The notes beneath the pieces are model-generated. The model was given only the letters and a program-made list of their open reading frames with translations. It was not told the DNA's origin and searched no databases. Below are positions 5,152-12,897 of a DNA stretch of 64,000 nt, piece after piece. The position numbers were made by a program, and so were the translations under genes. Every line of letters starts with the position of its first letter. Position 1 is the stretch's first letter. This DNA comes from a virus: positions 1 through 64,000 of the IMG/VR virus record IMGVR_UViG_3300031857_000118; one strand, written 5' to 3'.

Positions 5152-6711
5152 ATGACTGCTTCAATCGCTTCACGCCGTTCTGGCGAAAATACCTGGGAAC
5201 AATTTTGTAACTGGGTGACTTCAACCGATAACCGTCTTTATGTCGGGTGGTTTGGTGTTTTGATGATTCCAACGCTGCTTACTGCTGCTACTTGTTTCAT
5301 TATCGCATTCATTGGTGCTCCTCCTGTGGACATTGATGGTATTCGTGAACCCGTTGCTGGTTCTCTAATGTACGGAAACAACATCATCTCTGGTGCCGTT
5401 GTTCCTTCGTCCAATGCAATTGGACTGCACTTTTATCCCATCTGGGAAGCTGCTTCCCTAGATGAGTGGCTTTACAACGGTGGACCTTTCCAACTTGTTG
5501 TCTTCCACTTCCTCATCGGCATCTATTGCTATATGGGTCGTGAATGGGAACTCTCTTACCGTCTAGGTATGCGTCCTTGGATTATGGTTGCTTACAGTGC
5601 TCCTGTTGCTGCTGCGAGTGCAGTTTTCCTGGTCTATCCTTTCGGTCAAGGTTCTTTCTCTGATGCAATGCCTCTGGGTATTTCTGGTACGTTCAACTAT
5701 ATGCTTGTGTTCCAGGCAGAGCACAACATCCTGATGCACCCCTTCCATATGCTTGGAGTTGCTGGTGTGTTCGGTGGTTCTCTGTTCAGTGCAATGCACG
5801 GTTCTCTGGTTACTTCCTCGCTGGTTCGTGAAACCACTGAGAATGAGTCTCAGAACTACGGTTATAAGTTCGGCCAAGAAGAAGAGACTTATAACATCGT
5901 TGCTGCTCACGGTTATTTCGGTCGTCTTATTTTCCAATATGCGTCCTTTAATAACTCCCGTTCACTGCACTTCTTCCTTGCTGCCTGGCCCGTTGTAGGC
6001 ATCTGGTTCACTGCTCTTGGTGTGAGCACTATGGCTTTTAACCTCAATCGTCGGGGTCCCGTCCTAGCAATTTGACGGTAAACATCGGGTGAACTGCTGG
6101 AAGCCCTCCACAAATGGGTAATCAGCATCCAAGTCCAAAGTACACTTTGGAAAGGTTCAGAGACTACCTGAGGAGTTCAGTCTCCTTAATAACAGGAATA
6201 AGTGCCCGACATCCTAAACGGATGAAGATATAGTCCACTCCTTAAAGATGGTAAATTTAAGGGTTCAGTGTAACGGTTTCAACTTTAACCAATCTATCGT
6301 AGATAGTCAGGGTAAAGTTATTAATACTTGGGCAGATGTGCTCAATCGTGCAGGACTCGGAATGGAGGTAATGCACGAACGGAACGCTAGATTTGTTGGT
6401 GTTCTTGCTTAGGAATAAGCATTAGTAAAATCGGGTTAAACGGGGAAACTCTCTATGAGACAATCCCGTACCAAGTCAGAAAGGGTTTAAGTTTTCTGAA
6501 AGGTCTAACGACTAGGTGGTGAGTCCCAACAATAATCCACCCACGAATGCCCGACATCCAGAACGGATGAAGAGATAGTCTGAACTTACTAGTGATAGTA
6601 AGAAGTAGAGGATAAAGAACCACTACGATAACAAAATTGCACAACTTCCCACTTGACCTTGCTGCCGCAGAAGCAACTCCTGTTGCTCTTACTGCACCTG
6701 CAATCGGTTGA
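5152..6711 (+). CDS. psbA: photosystem II D1 protein, three exons split by two group I introns
   Basis: Exons at 5152-6044, 6271-6388 and 6640-6711 join to 1083 bases, encoding 360 residues, the normal D1 length. D1 binds the reaction-centre cofactors and most ligands of the manganese cluster in the thylakoid membrane; phage copies replace the fast-turning-over host protein. The protein starts [20 protein letters not shown]. An upstream in-frame start at 5053 would add a non-D1 extension. Unspliced, translation would stop at 6075 after [13 protein letters not shown]. Spliced, it reads [14 protein letters not shown], then MHERNA from exon 2 and [12 protein letters not shown] from exon 3. Intron 2 lies exactly between Ala336 and His337 (plant numbering), separating manganese ligands His332/Glu333 from His337/Asp342/Ala344. 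Confidence 0.97.
6045..6270 (+). ncRNA. group I intron 1 of psbA (226 nt)
   Basis: The boundaries satisfy group I rules: the exon ends in T (6044) and the intron in G (6270), and joining restores the D1 frame through a Leu codon (phase 2). Exon bases ACCU 6041-6044 pair with GGGU 6054-6057, the guide sequence, with the required U-G at the splice site. The conserved core includes GTTCAGAGACTA at 6155-6166 and AAGATATAGTCC at 6225-6236, whose GACTA/TAGTC parts form P7. The intron has no frame of useful length, so it depends on an enzyme encoded elsewhere for mobility. Confidence 0.92.
6389..6639 (+). ncRNA. group I intron 2 of psbA (251 nt)
   Basis: The exon ends in T (6388) and the intron in G (6639); splicing is phase 0 and restores ERNA-HNFP. 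Exon AACGCU 6383-6388 pairs with GGUGUU 6398-6403 as P1, six pairs with the splice-site U-G. GACTA 6510-6514 pairs with TAGTC 6576-6580 as P7. Bases 6548-6580 match intron 1 bases 6203-6235 in about 30 of 33 positions, so the two introns are related. A variable region of about 50 bases follows P7. No endonuclease frame lies inside. Confidence 0.9.
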
Positions 6712-6719
6712 TAAAATTG

Positions 6720-6745
6720 GAGACCCTTTACGGGTCTCTTTTTTT
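6720..6745 (+). terminator. intrinsic terminator of psbA
   Basis: GAGACCC 6720-6726 pairs with GGGTCTC 6732-6738 around a TTTAC loop, followed by seven T. The loop and first stem base double as the -35 box of the next promoter. Confidence 0.88.
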
Positions 6746-6755
6746 GTGCTATAAT
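6727..6755 (+). promoter_or_regulatory. sigma70-type promoter overlapping the psbA terminator
   Basis: TTTACG 6727-6732 (four of six matches) and TATAAT 6750-6755 are separated by 17 bases, with a TGC extended -10 directly before TATAAT. The -35 hexamer lies in the loop of the psbA terminator. It would drive the endonuclease gene early. Confidence 0.65.
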
Positions 6756-6769
6756 GGAGTTTAAGATTT

Positions 6770-6777
6770 TATAAATA
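6770..6777 (+). promoter_or_regulatory. late promoter box TATAAATA
   Basis: An exact late-type box lies 21 bases before the endonuclease start at 6799, a second promoter for that gene in addition to the sigma70 type just upstream. Confidence 0.6.
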
Positions 6778-6798
6778 GTTAAAAGATTAAACACCATA

Positions 6799-7320
6799 AT
6801 GAGAACCACGAAGATTTGTAGAACCTGCACACAAGAACTTCCTATCTCTGATTTTAGAGAAGGTCGTAGAAGGTGTTTAAGATGTGAGGAAAAAACTTAT
6901 GCTGAAAACTGGGCAAGTAAAACTCACATTACTTGCAACAAGTGTGGTGTAGAAAAATTGATTTCTGAATATTACAAAGGGCACAAAAGGTGCAAGGAAT
7001 GTTATAGTAAAGACTATAAGGATAAGAAACCTTCCTTTGATGATAAGAAGGACTATATGTTGAAATATACTTATGGAGAAGATTTTGGACTAGACGAATA
7101 TAAAAAACTCCTTCAGGAACAAAATGAAGTTTGTGCTATTTGCTTTAATCCAAATACCAATGGTAGAAAAGATAGTAATAGTCTTTATGTGGACCACGAC
7201 CATAATACTGGTAAAGTTCGTGGATTGCTTTGTAGCAACTGTAATAGAATGCTTGGTCTAGTTGGTGATAATTTAAATACATTAAGTAGTGCAGTTAAAT
7301 ATCTACAAAAGCACCAATAA
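6799..7320 (+). CDS. free-standing homing endonuclease, endonuclease VII family
   Basis: The 173-residue product has two N-terminal zinc-ribbon-like repeats (CRTC...CLRC and CNKC...CKEC). These are followed by a recombination endonuclease VII domain with CAIC, the catalytic-type VDHDHNTGKVRGLLCSNCN segment and a GLVGDN tail. This matches in type and position the free-standing endonuclease F-CphI described next to the intron-bearing psbA of cyanophage S-PM2. It is inferred to cut intronless psbA alleles and so spread one or both introns with itself. It has both an early-type and a late-type promoter. It could instead be an unrelated Holliday-junction nuclease, but location favours homing. Confidence 0.88.
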   Translation: MRTTKICRTCTQELPISDFREGRRRCLRCEEKTYAENWASKTHITCNKCGVEKLISEYYKGHKRCKECYSKDYKDKKPSFDDKKDYMLKYTYGEDFGLDEYKKLLQEQNEVCAICFNPNTNGRKDSNSLYVDHDHNTGKVRGLLCSNCNRMLGLVGDNLNTLSSAVKYLQKHQ

Positions 7321-7321
7321 T

Positions 7322-7441
7322 ATGAGTCATAATACCCAAAACGAACCTATACCTAACTGGATAATCTGGGCAGGCATAGGACTTATGATATTCACAATAC
7401 TTTGCTTTGTCTTACTAACTGTTGGGATGATTTATGAATGA
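7322..7441 (+). CDS. 39-aa single-span membrane protein
   Basis: The frame begins at ATG 7322, one base after the endonuclease stop. The peptide starts MSHNTQNEPIPNWIIWAG and one hydrophobic helix covers about residues 13-37 (GLMIFTILCFVLLTVGMIY). Its size and position between psbA and psbD recall small photosystem subunits, but it matches none that I know and lacks the chlorophyll-binding motif of high-light-inducible proteins. Function unknown. Confidence 0.5.
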   Translation: MSHNTQNEPIPNWIIWAGIGLMIFTILCFVLLTVGMIYE

Positions 7442-7449
7442 GCAAAAGA

Positions 7450-7456
7450 ATAAATA
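7450..7456 (+). promoter_or_regulatory. late-type promoter box ATAAATA
   Basis: ATAAATA lies 20 bases before ATG 7477 and fits late transcription of the tagged protein gene. Confidence 0.5.
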
Positions 7457-7476
7457 ACTAAAAAGTATCTCATAAG

Positions 7477-7947
7477 ATGGACTCACAAGAACTTCGCAAT
7501 CTTCAAGAAGCATATATGGAAGTTGTTGAAAATCAGAAACTTGATGAAGAAATAACTCCCGAAAGAAGAACACAATATAAAAGAGGTCTTAAAGTTAGAC
7601 AAACAAACCAAGAAACTGGTTTTGGTAAAGGAAGACCAAGAAAAAGAGCAACCTCACCACAACCAGGAGCACAACATTATAGAAAAGGAATGACGCAATC
7701 TCATCGTGATACTATGAGAGATGCTGCGAGAGAAGAAAATCCCGAAAGACCAGAAGGTAGTGGTTCTCTTCCAAAGGGTAAAAAGTTAGAAAGACAAAAG
7801 AAAACAGGTGTAAGTGCTGAAAGTTTTGATATTTACGACATCATCCTCTCACATCTTCTTGATGAAGGATATGCTGAAACACCAGAAGCAGCAGAAGCAA
7901 TTATGGTGAATATGAGTGAAGATTGGAGACAGAGTATTATTGGTTGA
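7477..7947 (+). CDS. hypothetical protein with N- and C-terminal tag modules
   Basis: This 156-residue product has three parts. The N-terminus MDSQELRNLQEAYMEVVE resembles an N-terminal peptide I recall on several cyanophage virion proteins. The middle is basic and low-complexity (GRPRKRATSPQPGAQHYRKG), suggesting nucleic acid binding. The C-terminus is the acidic module FDIYDIILSHLLDEGYAETP...MSEDWRQSIIG shared with the protein ending at 169. A protein packaged with DNA in the head would fit, but that is inference. A late box precedes it and a terminator follows. Confidence 0.75.
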   Translation: MDSQELRNLQEAYMEVVENQKLDEEITPERRTQYKRGLKVRQTNQETGFGKGRPRKRATSPQPGAQHYRKGMTQSHRDTMRDAAREENPERPEGSGSLPKGKKLERQKKTGVSAESFDIYDIILSHLLDEGYAETPEAAEAIMVNMSEDWRQSIIG

Positions 7948-7970
7948 GTATAATGTGATATAATACGTAG

Positions 7971-7995
7971 GAGACCTGTGAAGGTCTCTTTTTTT
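7971..7995 (+). terminator. intrinsic terminator before psbD
   Basis: GAGACCT pairs with AGGTCTC around GTGA, followed by seven T. It isolates psbD from the upstream late gene. Confidence 0.85.
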
Positions 7996-8012
7996 ATGAG
8001 CAATAATACTCA

Positions 8013-8046
8013 TTGACCTCTTTTGTAAAGTATTGTAAACTAAATA
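8013..8046 (+). promoter_or_regulatory. probable sigma70-type promoter of psbD with late-like box
   Basis: TTGACC 8013-8018 is a near-perfect -35; TAAACT 8036-8041 is a weak -10 at a 17-base spacing. TAAATA 8041-8046 resembles the core of the late box. The arrangement copies that of psbA but is weaker. Confidence 0.5.
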
Positions 8047-8070
8047 TGAGAAATACTAAAAGGAGGATTG

Positions 8071-9132
8071 ATGGTATCTTCATCACTTTCATTACCAAAC
8101 CAACAACGAAGTTGGTTTGATTTACTTGATGATTGGTTGAAAAGAGATAGGTTTGTGTTTATTGGATGGAGTGGTTTACTTTTTATGCCTTGTGCTTACC
8201 TAGCATTAGGTGGATGGTTTACTGGAATTACATTCGTCACGAGTTTTTATACACACGGTTTAGCATCCTCATTTCTAGAAGGTTGTAATGCGTTGACCGC
8301 TGCGGTAAGCACCCCAGCAGATGCTATGGGTCATTCTCTTCTTCTGCTCTGGGGTCCTGAGGCTCAAGGGGATATCGTCAGGTGGTTCCAACTTGGGGGA
8401 CTCTGGACTTTTGTGGCACTCCACGGTGCCTTTAGTTTGATTGGATTTATGCTTCGTCAGTTTGAGATTGCTCGTCTTGTAGGCATTCGTCCTTATAATG
8501 CTATTGCGTTTTCTGGTCCGATTGCAGTATTCGTTTCTGTATTCTTGATGTATCCACTGGGTCAGTCCAGTTGGTTCTTTGCTCCATCCTTTGGGGTAGC
8601 AGCAATCTTCAGGTTCCTGCTGTTCCTTCAGGGTTTCCATAACTGGACTCTCAACCCCTTCCATATGATGGGAGTTGCTGGTATACTAGGAGGAGCACTA
8701 CTCTGTGCGATTCACGGAGCAACCGTAGAAAACACTCTATTTGAAGATAGTGAGCAAGCAAATACATTCAAAGCATTTGAACCTACGCAAGAGGAAGAGA
8801 CTTACTCAATGGTTACTGCGAACAGATTCTGGTCACAGATTTTTGGTATTGCTTTCAGTAATAAGCGTTGGCTTCATTTCTTTATGCTTTTCGTTCCCGT
8901 TATGGGTCTTTGGACTTCTTCTATTGGTATTATTGGTCTGGCTCTCAATCTTCGTGCTTACGATTTCGTGAGTCAGGAGATTCGTGCAGCAGAAGACCCT
9001 GAGTTTGAAACCTTCTATACCAAGAATATTCTCTTGAATGAAGGTCTTCGTGCTTGGATGGCTCCAGTAGACCAACCACACGAGCAGTTTGTGTTCCCAG
9101 AGGAAGTACTTCCGAGGGGTAATGCTCTTTGA
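8071..9132 (+). CDS. psbD: photosystem II D2 protein
   Basis: The 353-residue product is full-length D2, the partner of D1 in the photosystem II reaction centre. Recognisable segments run the whole length: [64 protein letters not shown] with the chlorophyll and iron histidine region, [20 protein letters not shown], and the C-terminal [20 protein letters not shown] stands seven bases before ATG 8071; the in-frame TTG at 8068 is less likely. Unlike psbA it is uninterrupted. It maintains D2 supply during infection and was acquired from a cyanobacterial host. Confidence 0.97.
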   Translation: MVSSSLSLPNQQRSWFDLLDDWLKRDRFVFIGWSGLLFMPCAYLALGGWFTGITFVTSFYTHGLASSFLEGCNALTAAVSTPADAMGHSLLLLWGPEAQGDIVRWFQLGGLWTFVALHGAFSLIGFMLRQFEIARLVGIRPYNAIAFSGPIAVFVSVFLMYPLGQSSWFFAPSFGVAAIFRFLLFLQGFHNWTLNPFHMMGVAGILGGALLCAIHGATVENTLFEDSEQANTFKAFEPTQEEETYSMVTANRFWSQIFGIAFSNKRWLHFFMLFVPVMGLWTSSIGIIGLALNLRAYDFVSQEIRAAEDPEFETFYTKNILLNEGLRAWMAPVDQPHEQFVFPEEVLPRGNAL

Positions 9133-9138
9133 TTTTAT

Positions 9139-9161
9139 AAGACCCTTCGGGGTCTTTTTTT
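9139..9161 (+). terminator. intrinsic terminator of psbD
   Basis: AAGACCC pairs with GGGTCTT around a stable TTCG tetraloop and is followed by a T run. Confidence 0.85.
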
Positions 9162-9210
9162 ATCACACAAGACCTATAGTAGTCCTACATACAACAGTTA
9201 CTTCTTACTT

Positions 9211-9372
9211 ATGAAAACCTTAACTCTTACAGAAGAGCAAATCAAACTTCTTGCTGATGCAGTATGGATGCGTCAGCGTCGTTTTATTGCTGGAGACAAA
9301 CGATTCAAAGAATATGGGGAGATACTGAATAATATTCTTGAAGATATGGAATACACTCCATCAAGATTTTGA
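9211..9372 (+). CDS. 53-aa hypothetical protein
   Basis: The frame from ATG 9211 encodes a charged helical peptide (MKTLTLTEEQIKLLADAVW, then RFIAGDKRFKEYGEILNNIL). It fills the gap between the psbD terminator and talC. No signal peptide, cysteine or membrane span is present. The start has no strong ribosome binding site. No family recognised. Confidence 0.6.
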   Translation: MKTLTLTEEQIKLLADAVWMRQRRFIAGDKRFKEYGEILNNILEDMEYTPSRF

Positions 9373-9447
9373 ATGTTTTCAATTCATAACAAAATCTACC
9401 ACATTAACAAGAACCCATTATAATTACAAATGAGTTCTTACTTTTTT

Positions 9448-10110
9448 ATGAAGATCTTTTTAGATACAGCAGATGTTTCAATGATTAGTCCAGCATATGA
9501 GACTGGACTATTGGATGGAGTCACTACAAATCCATCACTAATTCTCAAAAGTGGTAGACAACTCCAAGAAGTTATTGAAGAAATTTCCACAACATTTACA
9601 AATTTAGAAAGCATTTCAGCAGAGGTTGTTGCAGATACTGCCGAAGAAATGCTTTCACAAGCACAAAAATTTTATACAATTGCACCAGCAGTTACAATCA
9701 AAGTTCCTTGTACTGTAGAAGGACTTAAAGTATGTAAGTTTCTGACAGATAAGGGAATTCAAGTCAATGTAACCCTGGTGTTCTCAGTAGCACAAGCAAT
9801 TCTTGCATCCAAAGCAGGAGCAACATTCATTTCACCTTTCGTTGGTCGTTGGATGGATAATTCAATTGATGGAATTGAACTTATCAAAAACATCCGTAAG
9901 GCATTTGATTACTCAGGAACATCTACACAAATTCTTGCAGCATCTCTTCGTGATGTAAGACAGGTAGAACAATCTGCTCTAAATGGTGCTGATGTGGTTA
10001 CAATTCCTCCTATTGTATTCTGGGCAATGTATAGTAACATTATGACTGATAAGGGTCTAGAACTCTTTCAGAAGGATTGGGAAACCGTTATTGATAATCA
10101 AAAAGAATGA
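9448..10110 (+). CDS. talC: transaldolase (fructose-6-phosphate aldolase-like), TalC type
   Basis: The 220-residue product is the short TalC/FSA-type transaldolase. It starts MKIFLDTADV and carries DGVTTNPSLI, the Schiff-base lysine in TIKVPCT and AGATFISPFVGR. Counting from ATG 9448 puts that lysine at residue 85, as in E. coli FSA, supporting this start over ATG 9430. A TATAAT at 9419-9424 would also leave only 9448 downstream of the transcription start. The enzyme transfers dihydroxyacetone units in the pentose phosphate pathway. Phage TalC is thought to push carbon toward ribose and NADPH. Its end overlaps zwf by four bases, so the genes are co-translated. Confidence 0.95.
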   Translation: MKIFLDTADVSMISPAYETGLLDGVTTNPSLILKSGRQLQEVIEEISTTFTNLESISAEVVADTAEEMLSQAQKFYTIAPAVTIKVPCTVEGLKVCKFLTDKGIQVNVTLVFSVAQAILASKAGATFISPFVGRWMDNSIDGIELIKNIRKAFDYSGTSTQILAASLRDVRQVEQSALNGADVVTIPPIVFWAMYSNIMTDKGLELFQKDWETVIDNQKE

Positions 10111-11438
10111 AATCAATAGTTATATTTGGAGCAACTGGAGACCTTTGCAAAAGGAAACTTATACCGGCACTTTATTCTCTTCATAAGAAAAATCTTTTAC
10201 CAAAAGGATTTAAAATTATTGGTGCTTCCAGAACCAAACATAGTAAGGAGAGTTGGGTTGAGATTTTAGGGCATTATTCTCAAGAGTTTATTAAAAGACT
10301 TAATTATGTTTCTTGTGACCTAAGTGATGTAGAATCTTTAAAACTGATAGATTCTTATGATGACACCACTTATTTTCTATCAGTTCCTCCAGAAAGATAT
10401 GTTGATGCAATTACCAATCTAAAAGAGGCAGGTAAGTTAGATGACGCAGAAAAATCCAGAGTCATTATTGAGAAACCTTTTGGCACCGATCTTCAATCTG
10501 CTAATCATTTACAATCTGTGGTGGCTGGATATTTACGCGAGAAACAAGTATATCGCATTGATCATTATCTCGGTAAAGATACTGTTAATAATATCCTTGC
10601 CACCCGCTTTAGCAATATATTATTGGAACCACTTTGGAACAGGAACTTTGTAGAAGAAGTTCAGATCTTTGCAACTGAAACAATTGGTTGTGAAGGTCGT
10701 GCTCAGTATTATGATACTGCTGGTGCTGTGAGAGATATGCTTCAAAACCACATGCTTCAGGTGCTTGCATTGATTGCAATGGAACCTCCTTGTAAAAATG
10801 ATGCTAAAGAAATTCGCAGAGAGAAGGTTAAGGTTCTCGCAGCGACAAGACTGGGTGATAATGTAGTTCTTGGACAATATGATGATTATAAAAATGAGGA
10901 AGGAGTAACTCCAGGTTCTCAAACTCCAACCTTTGTTGCTGGTGAGTTGTATGTTGATAATTGGAGATGGAAAGGAGTTCCATTTCACTTTATGACTGGT
11001 AAAAAAATGCCTGTAAATTGTGTTGAGGTTGTGATTAAGTTTAAGTCTCCACCACAACAATTGTTTGATGGGCACGATTGTAATGATAGAATTGTAATGA
11101 GATTGCAACCAGATCCACATTTGGATATGAGTATTGATATTAAATCTCCTGGTCTAAATGATAAGGTAGAAACGGCAATTCTTCAGTATCATTATCCAGT
11201 AGAAAAAGCAATTGATGGTTATGTAAAACTTTTTTATGATGCAATTAATGAAGATCAATCACACTTTGTTCACGCAGATGAAGTGTTAGAATCTTGGAGA
11301 ATTGTTGATGATCTTTTATGTACTGGAGATCAATGTCGTATTATGACAATGCCATATCTTTATAACGAAGGTGTTTGGGGACCTTGGCAAAAAACAGAAC
11401 TGATTACTAAGTGGGATTATCCACTCAAATTAAAATAG
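10107..11438 (+). CDS. zwf: glucose-6-phosphate 1-dehydrogenase
   Basis: The 443-residue product oxidises glucose 6-phosphate to 6-phosphogluconolactone with production of NADPH, the entry step of the oxidative pentose phosphate pathway. The N-terminal nucleotide-binding loop is GATGDLCKRKLIPAL. The substrate site RIDHYLGKDTVNN lies around residues 150-162, with EKPFG just before it, and the C-terminal FHFMTGKKM segment is present. It is somewhat shorter than the roughly 490-510 residues of bacterial enzymes but all core motifs are intact. It overlaps talC (ATGA) and is followed by gnd after ten bases. Confidence 0.96.
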   Translation: MKSIVIFGATGDLCKRKLIPALYSLHKKNLLPKGFKIIGASRTKHSKESWVEILGHYSQEFIKRLNYVSCDLSDVESLKLIDSYDDTTYFLSVPPERYVDAITNLKEAGKLDDAEKSRVIIEKPFGTDLQSANHLQSVVAGYLREKQVYRIDHYLGKDTVNNILATRFSNILLEPLWNRNFVEEVQIFATETIGCEGRAQYYDTAGAVRDMLQNHMLQVLALIAMEPPCKNDAKEIRREKVKVLAATRLGDNVVLGQYDDYKNEEGVTPGSQTPTFVAGELYVDNWRWKGVPFHFMTGKKMPVNCVEVVIKFKSPPQQLFDGHDCNDRIVMRLQPDPHLDMSIDIKSPGLNDKVETAILQYHYPVEKAIDGYVKLFYDAINEDQSHFVHADEVLESWRIVDDLLCTGDQCRIMTMPYLYNEGVWGPWQKTELITKWDYPLKLK

Positions 11439-11448
11439 GAGTAAAAAA

Positions 11449-12480
11449 ATGAAAGTAGGATTGATTGGATTAGGTAGAATGGGTGAAGGTATGTCTCGTC
11501 GTATGATGAAGGCAGGAATAGAAGTTTGGGGTTACAGAAGAAATCTTGATAAGGCAAATGAATTATTTGAAAGGGGTTATATTTCTGGATATGCTGCCGA
11601 TATTGAAACTCTTGTTAGGATAGTTAAACGAAATAAAAATGGAGAACAACCTGGAATTTTTCAGATGGTTGTACCTGCAGAAACAGTAGAGGAGACTATC
11701 AATGAGCTACTACGATATTGTGGTGAAGGAGATATTATTATTGATCATGGCAATAGCAATTTTAAAGACAGTCGGAAGAGAGCAGAACGACTTGCAAAGC
11801 AGGGCATCCAGTATATTGATTGTGGCACTAGTGGTGGTGTTTACGGTTTGGATCGTGGATACTGTCTTATGGTTGGAGGTGGAAATACTGCAGTCGCCAC
11901 TTGTTCGCGCATTTTTAATGCACTCGCCCCAGGAATTGACGCTGCCCCCAGGACTCAATTTGACTCAGACATAACTTCTGCTGAATATGGGTGGTTGCAT
12001 TGTGGTGGACCAGGTGCAGGGCACTTTGTAAAGATGGTGCATAATGGTATTGAATATGGTATTATGCAAGCATACGCAGAAGGATTCAACATTATCAAGA
12101 ATGCAAATGCAGGTGCTCAGTATGTCAGAGAAGGAGATGCAGAAGTTGCCCCAATGGCAGATCCAGAATCTTACTGCTATGATATTGACGTTGCTGAGGT
12201 TGCTGAGTTATGGCGTCGTGGTAGTGTGGTTGGGTCTTGGTTACTTGACCTTACTGCTGATGTGTTACGCAGGGATGGTAGACTTAAACAGTTCTCTGGA
12301 GGCGTATCCGACAGTGGTGAGGGTCGCTGGACTGTTTCTGCCGCTGTGGATCTGGGGATTCCCGCTCCTGTTATTACTACTGCGCTATTTGAAAGATTTA
12401 ACTCACGCAATCTCGGATCCTTCGGAGCAAAAATCTTGAACGGAATGAGGTTTATGTTTGGGGGACATCACGTTAGATGA
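11449..12480 (+). CDS. gnd: 6-phosphogluconate dehydrogenase (short form)
   Basis: The 343-residue product oxidatively decarboxylates 6-phosphogluconate to ribulose 5-phosphate with formation of reduced dinucleotide. GLGRMG at residues 7-12 is the dinucleotide-binding loop; GTSGGVYG and GPGAGHFVKMVHNGIEYG are the substrate and catalytic signatures. The length matches the short bacterial Gnd/YqeC type rather than the 470-residue enzyme. GGAG precedes the start. With talC and zwf it forms a complete route from glucose 6-phosphate to pentose phosphate. Its stop overlaps the next small gene. Confidence 0.95.
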   Translation: MKVGLIGLGRMGEGMSRRMMKAGIEVWGYRRNLDKANELFERGYISGYAADIETLVRIVKRNKNGEQPGIFQMVVPAETVEETINELLRYCGEGDIIIDHGNSNFKDSRKRAERLAKQGIQYIDCGTSGGVYGLDRGYCLMVGGGNTAVATCSRIFNALAPGIDAAPRTQFDSDITSAEYGWLHCGGPGAGHFVKMVHNGIEYGIMQAYAEGFNIIKNANAGAQYVREGDAEVAPMADPESYCYDIDVAEVAELWRRGSVVGSWLLDLTADVLRRDGRLKQFSGGVSDSGEGRWTVSAAVDLGIPAPVITTALFERFNSRNLGSFGAKILNGMRFMFGGHHVR

Positions 12481-12599
12481 TTAGTTCAGAAACACCTTAT
12501 AAATTGGATGAGATCATTCGTGATACTTGGCCACAACTTTACAGACCCATGAAAAAAGAGTATAATAAAGAAAAGGAAACTAAAAATGAAAAAGTATAA
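12477..12599 (+). CDS. 40-aa hypothetical protein
   Basis: ATG 12477 overlaps the gnd stop (ATGA), and the frame runs through to 12599, overlapping the next gene by 14 bases. The peptide is MISSETPYKLDEIIRDTWPQ followed by a lysine/glutamate-rich tail. CP12, a common neighbour of phage talC, was considered, but there are no cysteines and no CP12 motif. Function unknown. Confidence 0.55.
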   Translation: MISSETPYKLDEIIRDTWPQLYRPMKKEYNKEKETKNEKV

Positions 12600-12897
12600 T
12601 GAAGAATATTTTTCAGTAATTGATAGAAACACTGGAAAAAAACTTATGGATTGTGGTTTGGAGGAAGATGCTCTTGAGATGGTTTCTTTTGATCCCCAAA
12701 ACCGCACTTATACTCGCAATAAGTTTCTGATGGGTCAGGTGATTGATGTTGAGATACCAAAGGCACTGCCAACGAATGAAATTGCTATCAATACCAAACC
12801 TTATCAAGAGCATCAAGATGAGTGGATGGTTGAGAAAATTAATCAATTACCACAAATCAAACTTCCTGATAGGCAAGCAGAACCTTTTATGGTATGA
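12586..12897 (+). CDS. 103-aa hypothetical protein
   Basis: An AAGGA ribosome binding site precedes ATG 12586. The product begins MKKYNEEYFSVIDRNTGKKL, looks like a small beta/alpha domain (EEDALEMVSFDPQNRTYTR) and ends in a flexible proline-containing tail. No signal peptide or membrane segment is present. It overlaps both neighbours in the run after gnd. No family is recognised. Confidence 0.7.
   Translation: MKKYNEEYFSVIDRNTGKKLMDCGLEEDALEMVSFDPQNRTYTRNKFLMGQVIDVEIPKALPTNEIAINTKPYQEHQDEWMVEKINQLPQIKLPDRQAEPFMV

Noticed and set aside
5053-6075. psbA as a 340-residue frame with its own N-terminal extension and stop at 6075
   Set aside because: The first 33 residues are not D1-like, and the end diverges from D1 exactly where a group I intron begins; the spliced model restores the full protein.
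5152-6711. psbA as a pseudogene broken by stops or frameshifts
   Set aside because: Both interruptions obey group I splice rules and contain conserved core elements, and all three exons keep conserved D1 sequence.
7949-7964. Two TATAAT boxes after the tagged protein gene as psbD promoters
   Set aside because: No acceptable -35 box at 16-18 bases, and a terminator lies immediately downstream, before psbD.
12477-12599. CP12 gene next to gnd
   Set aside because: The peptide has no cysteine pairs and no CP12 core motif.
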